Assembly: GCA_026982585.1 (NCBI GenBank)
Contig: JALSGW010000161.1
Coordinates: 1 to 20,980 of the forward strand
DNA length: 20,980 nt
From: Alphaproteobacteria bacterium
GTDB taxonomy: Bacteria; Pseudomonadota; Alphaproteobacteria; Geminicoccales; Geminicoccaceae
Reading direction: 5' to 3'
Position numbers and translations under genes: made by a program. Every line of letters begins with the position of its first letter. Position 1 is the first letter of the stretch. Shown here one piece after another: positions 1 through 6,015 of this stretch. The notes beneath the pieces are model-generated. The model did not search any database, was not told the origin of the DNA, and saw only the letters and a program-made list of their open reading frames with translations.

Positions 1-2
1 TG

Positions 3-206
3 CGCGACAATCTCTGGACCGGCAACGGCAAGGCCGAGCTGGCCCTGCGCGGCGCCGTCACCGCCCTCCTCCTGCAGGCCGCCCCGAGGCGCCATCCGCT
101 GAGCGGCTCCCTCCATGCCCCGCGCCTGCGCGCCCCGGCACCCTGGCGCCGCGCCCTCGAGAGCCTGCCGCCGGGCTTCTCGGGCCGGCTCACCACGGCC
201 CCCTAG
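3..206 (+). CDS. C-terminal fragment of an unrecognised protein (5' end outside window)
   Basis: An open frame enters from the left edge and runs 67 codons to a TAG at 204-206. It is favoured as coding because nearly every codon ends in G or C, as in the certain genes of the window, and because the next gene lies on the other strand and converges on it with only a 13-base gap. The visible tail starts with RDNLWTGNGKAEL and ends with a Pro/Arg-rich stretch. I do not recognise a family from this fragment, and no motif allows a functional statement. The start codon and most of the gene are outside the window. Confidence 0.55.
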   Translation, partial: RDNLWTGNGKAELALRGAVTALLLQAAPRRHPLSGSLHAPRLRAPAPWRRALESLPPGFSGRLTTAP

Positions 207-219
207 GCCGCCTCGGCCC

Positions 220-858
220 TCAGAGGGCGCGGGCGAAGGCGACCAGCTCGAGCTCCTTGCGGCGACCGTCCGCGTATTTCTTGACCCGCTTGACCCAATG
301 GCCGAGCGCCGGCGCCCAGTACCAGATGTGGGTGCGGGTCACCTCCTCGGTCTCGGGGTCGAAGCGCTTGCAGACCACCTTGAACACCTCGAAGGTGCCC
401 GCCGGCACCTCCACGCTGCGCGGGCGGTTGACCCGGCAGCGCCAGTTCTCGCTGTAGCGCCGCTCGATGCCGCGCCGTTTGTCGAGGCGGCGGTAGTCGA
501 TGGTGATGCGGCTGCGCTTGCGGTAGGCGAGCGGCCAGAGCTCCCCCTCCACCCGCACCGATTCGGCCCAGCCGCGGCTGCGCCGGCCCTCGAAGGCGAC
601 CATGGGGATGAAGGGATCCCGCTTCTCGAAGCGGAAGCCCTCCTCGGTCACCCACAGCACGCGGCCGTCGCGCACCGCCACCACCTCCCGCACCGCCCGC
701 TCCCCCTTTTCGTTGCGGTAGACGAAACGGTCGCCGGGCCGGTAGACGGGCGGCCCCTCGGAGACGGTTGCGGGAAGCTGCGGCCGGCCCGCCCCGGCGC
801 AGCCGGCGAGCAGCAGCACAAGCAGCGCATAGGCTCCACGCGATGCGGTTCGGATCAT
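220..858 (-). CDS. Predicted lipoprotein of unknown function, last gene of the coupled cassette
   Basis: A 212-residue protein. The N-terminus has a basic start, a hydrophobic stretch (residues 9-18) and a lipobox LLAGC, with Cys20 as the predicted lipidated residue, so it should be anchored to the inner or outer membrane facing the periplasm. The mature part is rich in charged and aromatic residues and looks like alternating beta strands (for example RPGDRFVYRN, then VEVPAGTFEVFKVVC), the feel of beta-sheet lipoproteins that bind other envelope parts. I do not recognise a named family. The start is fixed by the lipobox and by a GAGGGAG ribosome site 7 nt upstream. Its ATG overlaps the TGA of the hydrolase gene as ATGA, so the two are translationally coupled. 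Function is unknown; context suggests work with the hydrolase and ABC exporter. Confidence 0.85.
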   Translation of the reverse strand: MIRTASRGAYALLVLLLAGCAGAGRPQLPATVSEGPPVYRPGDRFVYRNEKGERAVREVVAVRDGRVLWVTEEGFRFEKRDPFIPMVAFEGRRSRGWAESVRVEGELWPLAYRKRSRITIDYRRLDKRRGIERRYSENWRCRVNRPRSVEVPAGTFEVFKVVCKRFDPETEEVTRTHIWYWAPALGHWVKRVKKYADGRRKELELVAFARAL

Positions 859-1646
859 GACACCACTCCCTCGCAGGCGGGTTGCAGGACCTCGGACAGA
901 CGGTGCGCAAGCCCTCCCCGGCGCACGCAGGCGCGGAAATCGTGGCCGCAGCCGGCGAGCTCCTCGAGGCGGAGGTCCGGGCGCAGCCCCAGAGCCGCCG
1001 CGGTGCGGCGCAGGTGGGCGATCCAGCGATGCGCCCGCTCGCGGCGGTGGATCCCCTGCCGGCGGTCGAGCCAGGGATGGCGGCGCAGGTGGGGATCCGC
1101 TTCCACGTCCCGCTCGCCCACGAACAGCCGCAGGGGCAGCTGGAGGAAGGCGGCGGCATCGAAGCGGAGGTCGGCAAGGCGCGGATGGGGCGCGAGGCCG
1201 TAGGGAAAGCGCCGGGCCTGGGTGAGCCAGGTGTACCAGCCGGCGGCGGCGAGGGTGAGGGTGCGGATGCGGTCCGGATAGGCGAGGGCGTAGCGGTGCG
1301 CGAACTGGGCCCCGCCCGAGAAGCCGAACAGATGGAATCGTTCCACCGCGAGCGCGTAGCGGGCGGCGAGTTCGGCGAGCATGCCCTCGAGCAGGAGATC
1401 GGCGCGCAGCCCGCGCCGGCCCAGGCACTGGTAGTCGGGGCAGCTGTCGCGGGCGAAGAGCGGCGCGAGCAGCACCGTGCCGGCCTTCCGGGCCGCCTCG
1501 TGGAAGGCGCGCGCCTGTTCTGCGGCGTTGCGGGAGATGCCGTGCACCACCACCAGCACCGGCGCCCCCGGCCGCGGCTCGGCACCGGCGAGGAGATAGG
1601 GATGGCGGTCCGCAAACCGCCGCCAGACCGGTCCGTCCGCGCTCAT
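855..1646 (-). CDS. Alpha/beta hydrolase (esterase / PHB depolymerase-like)
   Basis: A 263-residue alpha/beta-hydrolase. The opening strand and oxyanion region read LVVVHGISRN (about residues 30-40). The nucleophile elbow is GFSGG with Ser110, a likely acid is Asp180 in GERDVEAD, and the catalytic His is His235 in GCGHDF, giving a complete Ser-Asp-His triad in the usual order. The spacing and the 'HG-S-R' opening recall the poly(3-hydroxybutyrate) depolymerase/feruloyl esterase group, but the substrate cannot be read from sequence. No signal peptide is visible, so it is probably cytoplasmic. It has a GGAGG ribosome site 7 nt before ATG, and its ATG overlaps the ABC gene's TGA (ATGA) while its own TGA overlaps the lipoprotein start. 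It is therefore an integral member of the cassette. Hydrolase fold is confident; substrate is not. Confidence 0.9.
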   Translation of the reverse strand: MSADGPVWRRFADRHPYLLAGAEPRPGAPVLVVVHGISRNAAEQARAFHEAARKAGTVLLAPLFARDSCPDYQCLGRRGLRADLLLEGMLAELAARYALAVERFHLFGFSGGAQFAHRYALAYPDRIRTLTLAAAGWYTWLTQARRFPYGLAPHPRLADLRFDAAAFLQLPLRLFVGERDVEADPHLRRHPWLDRRQGIHRRERAHRWIAHLRRTAAALGLRPDLRLEELAGCGHDFRACVRRGGLAHRLSEVLQPACEGVVS

Positions 1647-3298
1647 CCCACCACCTCCAGCCGCACCTCCTCCCGCTCCCGCAGCCGGCCGTCCGCAAGC
1701 TGCAGCACCCGATCGGCGTGGTGCAGCAGGCTGCGGTCGTGGGTGGCGAACAGCAGGGTGCCGGGATGGGCGGCGAGCAGTTCCCACAGCCGCTTGCGCA
1801 GTTCGCCGTCGAGGCCGGCCTCGACCTCGTCGAGCAGCAACAGCCGCGGCCGCGCGAGCAGGGCGCGGATGACCGCAAGCCGCATGCGTTCGCCGGCGGA
1901 AAGCCGCTCCGGACGGACGCGCACCCGCCGCCCGGCGGCGATCCCCTCGGCCCAGGCGGGAAAGCCCAGGGCGGCGAGCAGCTCCACCAGCCGGCCCTGC
2001 TCCTCCCCCTCCCCCTCGACGCCGTAGCTCAGCATGTCCTCGAGATGTTCGCCCAGCAGCGGCACCGCCTCGCCGGCATAGGCCACCGCCCGGCGCCGGG
2101 CGGCGGGACGCAGCCGCTGCAACTCCTCCCCGTCGATGCGGATCCGCCCCGCGCTCGGCGCGCGCACCCCGGCGAGCAGCAGCAGGAGGGTGGTCTTGCC
2201 GGCGCCGGAGGGACCGAGCAGGGCGGCCCGGGCGCCGGCGGGGAGGCTGAAGGACACCTTCCGCAGCGGACCGCAGGCGAGCCCGCGCACCTGGAGCGCG
2301 CCGCCGCCCGCGGGCAGCTCGCGCCGGCCGCGGCGGCGCGGCGGCAGCGCGAACAGGGCGTCGACCCGCTCCGCCGCCACCTGGGCCGCGCTCGCATATT
2401 CCACCACCCGGGCCAGCTCGCGCAGGCGGGGGGCGAACAGGCCGGTGAGCAGCAGGGCGGTGAGCAGCATGCCGGGGGTCAGCTGCGCCGCCCCCGCCAC
2501 CGCCACCGCGAAGGCCAGGGTGAGGGCGGGCACGGCATAGCTTCCCGCCTCCGCCACCGCCCGCAGCCGCGCCACCGCGGCGGCGCGGCGGAAGGTCTCG
2601 GCGAGCAAAACCCGGCTCCAGCGCTCGAGCCGCCGCTGCTCGCGCAGCTCGCGGGCGAAGGCGGCGATGGTGGCGCGGGCGCGCAGCCGCTCCGCCATCC
2701 GCTGCACCAGCCGCGCCCGCAGGCGGCGCAGGCGCCGGGCCGAATCCCGCAGCCCGCGGCCGGCCGCCCATCCCATCGCCGCCAAAAGCCCAAGGCCGGC
2801 CACGAGCAGCAGCGCCAGCTGCGGCACCAGCACCGCCAGGGCGATCAGGGTGGCGGCCACCGCCACCCCGCTCGCCGTCAGCCGGGCGAGACCGCGCGCG
2901 AGCCACAGTCTGAGGGCGCTCATGTCGCCGGTCAGGCGCAAGAGCAGCGCCCCCTCCCGGCAGGGCAGCGGATGGTCGGGCGAAAGCCGCAGCAGATGGG
3001 CGAACAGGGCCGTGCGCAGCTCCTGCACCCAGCGGTGGCCGAGCTGCTCGCTGGTGCGGGTCTCGAGATAGCGCAGCGCCGCGCTCGCCCCGGCGAGCAG
3101 GAGCAGGCCGGCGAACACCGTCCCGGTCGCGCCCGCAGCCTTGCTGTCGGCGAACAGCAGGTCGAAGCCGCGCCGGGTGAGGTGGGCGGCGGCCACCGCC
3201 ACCCCGGCCTGGAGCAGGCCCAATCCGGTCAGCGCGAGCAGGCCGCGCCCCACGCCCCCGCCGCCCGCGCGCGGCAGCAACGGCCAGCGCCAGCTCAT
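1643..3298 (-). CDS. ABC exporter half-transporter (membrane domain fused to ATPase)
   Basis: A 551-residue protein with an N-terminal membrane domain (several hydrophobic helices between about residues 15 and 310) followed by a nucleotide-binding domain. Visible ATPase motifs are Walker A GPSGAGKTT (Lys368), the signature LSAGE near 465, Walker B LLLLDEVEAGLD (Asp490, Glu491) and the H-loop LFATHD near 520. The order membrane domain then ATPase is that of export-type ABC proteins, which work as dimers; one gene implies a homodimer or a partner elsewhere. Length is slightly below the usual 570-600. The ATG at 3298 overlaps the stop of the P-loop gene (ATGA) and has no recognisable Shine-Dalgarno sequence, so translation likely depends on re-initiation. 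Substrate is unknown. The cytoplasmic loops and linker are unusually Arg/Ala-rich, reflecting base composition. Confidence 0.92.
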   Translation of the reverse strand: MSWRWPLLPRAGGGGVGRGLLALTGLGLLQAGVAVAAAHLTRRGFDLLFADSKAAGATGTVFAGLLLLAGASAALRYLETRTSEQLGHRWVQELRTALFAHLLRLSPDHPLPCREGALLLRLTGDMSALRLWLARGLARLTASGVAVAATLIALAVLVPQLALLLVAGLGLLAAMGWAAGRGLRDSARRLRRLRARLVQRMAERLRARATIAAFARELREQRRLERWSRVLLAETFRRAAAVARLRAVAEAGSYAVPALTLAFAVAVAGAAQLTPGMLLTALLLTGLFAPRLRELARVVEYASAAQVAAERVDALFALPPRRRGRRELPAGGGALQVRGLACGPLRKVSFSLPAGARAALLGPSGAGKTTLLLLLAGVRAPSAGRIRIDGEELQRLRPAARRRAVAYAGEAVPLLGEHLEDMLSYGVEGEGEEQGRLVELLAALGFPAWAEGIAAGRRVRVRPERLSAGERMRLAVIRALLARPRLLLLDEVEAGLDGELRKRLWELLAAHPGTLLFATHDRSLLHHADRVLQLADGRLREREEVRLEVVG

Positions 3299-4407
3299 GA
3301 GACGGGCTGCGGCAGCTTGAGACCCGAGGCCAGGGTCTCCGGGGTCTCGACCGGCCGCCCGAGCGCCCGCACCGCCTCCTCCATCGCCAGCGGCGAACAG
3401 GCGATGCGGCCGCTCACCAAAACCGGCCCCAGCCCCGCCGCCTCCAGCCAGCGCACGGCCCCCACCGCCCCCATGGAGTCGCCGGCGGCCAGCACCACCG
3501 CGTCGACGCGGCGGCGGAAGGGCTCGCCCTGGAGCAGGGCGGCGGTGTCCTTGAACAGCAAACCGTCCGCCACCTCCACCACCAGCCGCTCCGCACCCGC
3601 CGCCGCGGCCGCATGCCACAGCCGCAAAAAGACCTCCTCGAGCTCGTCCCCGCCGAGGCCGCAGGTGGAGGGCAGGCCGAGATCGGTGAAGTCGTAGACC
3701 GGCTGGGCGCCGGCATCGAGCAGCGCGAAACGGTCGCCCCCGCTTCCGGTGCCGGTCGCCTTCACCGCCGCCACCCGCCGGCCGAGGCGGCGGTAGCCGC
3801 GCACGAGGGCCGCGGCGGTGGTGGTCTTGCCGGCGTTCATGCCGGTCCCGACCACCGCCACCGTGAAGGGCACCGCGGCCGGCTTCCCCGCTCCCGTCTC
3901 GCCGAGGGGGGCGAAGCGGCGCAGGGACAGCGGCCGGCCCTCCGCGTCGGCGAGCAGGCCGATGGGGGCGATGCGGGTGGGCCTGCGGGTGCGGTCGTGG
4001 CGGCGCAGACAGCGGCCGGCCAGGCCGCCGGCGGCGATCAGCTCACAGGGGGCGAGATCCTCCGGCACCGCCGCCTCGAACTGGTCGCTGGCATAGCGGG
4101 CGCCGAACGCCAGCACCAGCTCGTCGCCGGCAAACAGCCGCGCCTTGCGCCCGCAGGGCAGCTCCAGGCGGCGGTGGTGGCCGAGCTCGAGCAGCCGCGC
4201 GAGCAGCAGATCCCCGGCGCGCGGGCGCGGATCCGGCGCCGGCAACAGCCGCACCGCCTGCGTCAGCTCCACGTGACGGGTCACATAGGCGCGCTTGGCG
4301 CGCCGCAGCCGGGCCGGGTCCAGCGGCACCCCCGGCGCGCCGCGGCCCTCCGGCAGCGCCGGATCCCCGAGCCGTTCGACGACTTCCGCGCGTGCTCCGG
4401 TGAACAT
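3295..4407 (-). CDS. P-loop protein, DUF1611/MobB-like, first gene of coupled cassette
   Basis: A 370-residue protein. The N-terminal half (about 1-180) looks like a small beta-rich domain (ELGHHRRLELPCGRKARLF, then GDELVLAFGARY). The C-terminal half is a P-loop NTPase: Walker A GTGMNAGKTT with Lys194, then VKATGTGSGGD, DFTDLGLPST and a strand ending VVEVADG. This recalls DUF1611 and MobB-type P-loop proteins, which are often annotated as molybdopterin-guanine dinucleotide synthesis protein B, but the molybdenum link is not supported here. The ATG at 4407 is chosen over an upstream in-frame start because a GAGGAGAGGG ribosome site ends 7 nt before it. Its stop overlaps the ABC gene start. A role as an ATP-dependent enzyme making or activating the ABC substrate is inference only. 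Confidence 0.85.
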   Translation of the reverse strand: MFTGARAEVVERLGDPALPEGRGAPGVPLDPARLRRAKRAYVTRHVELTQAVRLLPAPDPRPRAGDLLLARLLELGHHRRLELPCGRKARLFAGDELVLAFGARYASDQFEAAVPEDLAPCELIAAGGLAGRCLRRHDRTRRPTRIAPIGLLADAEGRPLSLRRFAPLGETGAGKPAAVPFTVAVVGTGMNAGKTTTAAALVRGYRRLGRRVAAVKATGTGSGGDRFALLDAGAQPVYDFTDLGLPSTCGLGGDELEEVFLRLWHAAAAAGAERLVVEVADGLLFKDTAALLQGEPFRRRVDAVVLAAGDSMGAVGAVRWLEAAGLGPVLVSGRIACSPLAMEEAVRALGRPVETPETLASGLKLPQPVS

Positions 4408-4460
4408 GCTCGCACCCTCTCCTCGCCTTCGCCCGACACCCCGATAGCGGCTCAAGGTTG

Positions 4461-4485
4461 CCAAAGCCTTGCCGGCCGGCTTTGG
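4461..4485 (-). promoter_or_regulatory. Perfect 8-bp stem-loop in the leader of the P-loop gene
   Basis: CCAAAGCC at 4461-4468 is exactly complementary to GGCTTTGG at 4478-4485, with a 9-base GC-rich loop. It sits between the dehydratase stop (4549) and the P-loop gene start (4407). No T-run follows on either strand, so it is not a typical intrinsic terminator. It could be an mRNA processing or stability element separating expression of the dehydratase from the cassette, an attenuator, or a protein-binding palindrome. No regulator is identified. Confidence 0.4.
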
Positions 4486-4548
4486 GCCGCACACCGGGGT
4501 GCTGTGTTCGAGGAGAAAACGGAGCGGCGGCGGCTTTCTTCCGTCCGC

Positions 4549-4932
4549 TCAGGAGGAAGACGGATCGCATTTGAGATAAGCGAAGCGGGGATCGTCCGCA
4601 GGCGGCCCCTCGAGCGGCGGCTCCGGGCGCCAGGCCACCACCTCCTCGATGCGGCGGGCGAGGGCGAAGTCCTTGTCGGTGATCCCGGCCGGCCGGTGGG
4701 TGCGCAGACGCACCTCCACCCATCCCCAACCGGCGCGGATCTCGGGATGGTGCCAGGCCGCCTCGGCGAGATGGCCCACCGCCCCGACCACGAGCAGCGC
4801 CCCCTTCCAGCCGTGGATGCGAAAGCGCCGGCACAGCACGCCCTCCTCGAGACGCCAGCGGGGCAGCTCCCGCCGCAGCCGCGCCCTCACCTCCTCCTCG
4901 CCGTAGACCCGAAGCTCCGCCCGTGCGCTCAT
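4549..4932 (-). CDS. phhB: Pterin-4a-carbinolamine dehydratase
   Basis: A 127-residue cytoplasmic enzyme of the PCD/DCoH family, which dehydrates 4a-hydroxytetrahydropterin to quinonoid dihydropterin and so recycles the cofactor of aromatic amino acid hydroxylases (EC 4.2.1.96). Family residues are all visible: the E-x3-HHPE motif (Glu57, His61, His62, Pro63), aromatic Trp69/Trp71, His79 and the GITDKDFALA segment with Asp88. A tail of about 25 residues after the core is longer than in the common ~100-residue forms. A GGAGG-type ribosome site precedes the ATG. No phenylalanine hydroxylase gene is in the window, so the enzyme may serve another pterin-dependent pathway; some PCD homologues are linked to molybdopterin enzymes. 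It is upstream of the P-loop gene by 141 bases on the same strand and might share its transcript. Confidence 0.93.
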   Translation of the reverse strand: MSARAELRVYGEEEVRARLRRELPRWRLEEGVLCRRFRIHGWKGALLVVGAVGHLAEAAWHHPEIRAGWGWVEVRLRTHRPAGITDKDFALARRIEEVVAWRPEPPLEGPPADDPRFAYLKCDPSSS

Positions 4933-5040
4933 CCTCAGCGCCTCCCCTCCCAGGCACCGATCCGCCCATCCCTTTCTTTACAGGCGCGATCCGGATCGGC
5001 CAAAGAGGGGAGCGGGACCCTCCGCTCCAGCCTCGCCGCC
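4933..5040. other. Divergent intergenic region between dehydratase and secreted-protein gene
   Basis: A 108-base gap between two divergently transcribed starts, so promoters in both directions should lie here. The right half contains a less GC-rich patch (CTTTCTTTACA, about 4973-4983), the best place for a promoter, but no clear -35/-10 pair was found on either strand. Confidence 0.3.
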
Positions 5041-5841
5041 ATGCGCCGCCGCATCGCCCTGCTGCTCGCCCTCTTCCTCCTCGCACCCCTCGCCGCCCCG
5101 GGCCGGGATGCGCCGCCTGCAGGGCTGGATCCCCTCTACGCCTTCGCCGCCTTCCTGCTCGACCGCCCCCTCACGGCGGCCGAACGGGGCCGGCTCGAGG
5201 CGGCCGCAGCACGGGCCGATCACGCGGCCCTGCAACAGGAGCTCGCCGGATTCGCCGAGGCGATGGCGCAACTGGAGACCCTGCCTCATCCGCTCCTCAA
5301 GATCCAGGCGCGCCAGCAGATCCTGGCCCGGGTCCACCTGGAGGCCGGGCCGTTCTCTCCCGAGCCGTGGCCGGAGCTGCTGCGGCTGCTGCAGGAAGCG
5401 AATCCGGTGATCGCCGTCGATCCCGCCGCCGGGGTGGTGATCACCCGCCAGGATCTCGAGGCCTTCCTCGCCTACGACGCCTTCCTCGCCGAGCTGGCCG
5501 GCACCGCCCCGAGCTTTCCCGCGGCGCTGCGGCCGCTGCTCGTGCAGGCGCTGGCCCAGGCGCTCGCCCAACGACAGCCCTGGGCCCAGGCCTTCCCCCA
5601 GATCACCGTCGCCTGGGCGCTCACCCGCATGGCCTGGGGGCAGCTCACCCCCGCCCAGCAGGCGGCGGTGGCGCTGCAGCTCCGGGAGGCGGCGCGCCGG
5701 CTCGCGCCGCCCGGCGGCGGGGCGCCGATGACCATGGAGGAGCTGGGCGCGGCCCTGTCCCGCAACCGGCTCTTCAACGACATTTTCATGCAGAACATGC
5801 AGAACCTCTGGGACAACATGCCCCAGCTGCCGCCGCCCTGA
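5041..5841 (+). CDS. Secreted, mostly helical protein of unknown function
   Basis: A 266-residue protein with a typical Sec signal peptide: MRRR, then a leucine/alanine-rich core to about residue 18, with cleavage likely near residues 19-22. The rest is rich in Ala, Leu, Gln and Glu and reads as amphipathic helices with few charged clusters and no recognised domain. The C-terminus is different in character: NDIFMQNMQNLWDNMPQLPPP, Met/Asn/Gln-rich and ending in prolines. The start at 5041 is chosen because it places the signal peptide at the N-terminus; the frame is open far upstream without meaning, and no strong ribosome site is visible. It lies between the coupled cassette (divergent) and the glycan locus (convergent) and could belong to either or neither. 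I do not recognise the family. Confidence 0.7.
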   Translation: MRRRIALLLALFLLAPLAAPGRDAPPAGLDPLYAFAAFLLDRPLTAAERGRLEAAAARADHAALQQELAGFAEAMAQLETLPHPLLKIQARQQILARVHLEAGPFSPEPWPELLRLLQEANPVIAVDPAAGVVITRQDLEAFLAYDAFLAELAGTAPSFPAALRPLLVQALAQALAQRQPWAQAFPQITVAWALTRMAWGQLTPAQQAAVALQLREAARRLAPPGGGAPMTMEELGAALSRNRLFNDIFMQNMQNLWDNMPQLPPP

Positions 5842-5856
5842 GGCGCGGCGCGCTCG

Positions 5857-5872
5857 GGTCCGGATCGGGACC
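5857..5872. terminator. Weak hairpin after the secreted-protein gene
   Basis: GGTCC (5857-5861) pairs with GGACC (5868-5872) around a 6-base loop, 16 bases after the stop codon at 5841. There is no T-run, so intrinsic termination is doubtful; the hairpin may only protect the transcript end. Low confidence. Confidence 0.2.
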
Positions 5873-5916
5873 GGCCGCGCGCATCCCCGTGCGGTTGGGC
5901 CGCTTCCTTTCCGAGC

Positions 5917-6015
5917 GCCGGTGCGGGCCAGTGGTCGGCCTGCCGCCGCTTTTGCGCGGCCGGTGCGGTTTCCGCGGCGGCGATGGGTGCGGCCGGTGCG
6001 CGGGCCTGTGGTCAG
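5917..6015 (+). repeat. Short GCCGGTGCG direct repeats in the convergent gap
   Basis: GCCGGTGCG occurs at 5917, 5959 and 5992 in the 170-base gap between two converging genes. The first and third copies extend to a similar 22-24 base unit (GCCGGTGCG..GGCC[A/T]GTGGTC), 75 bases apart, and the third runs into the last codons and stop of the tyrosine kinase gene. It could be a degenerate repeat family, a 3' end structure or chance in GC-rich DNA. Confidence 0.35.

Noticed and set aside
203..1615. Alternative minus-strand frames across the hydrolase and lipoprotein genes
   Set aside because: They break the lipobox and the Ser-Asp-His triad frames and show Arg/Pro/Ser-rich nonsense composition.
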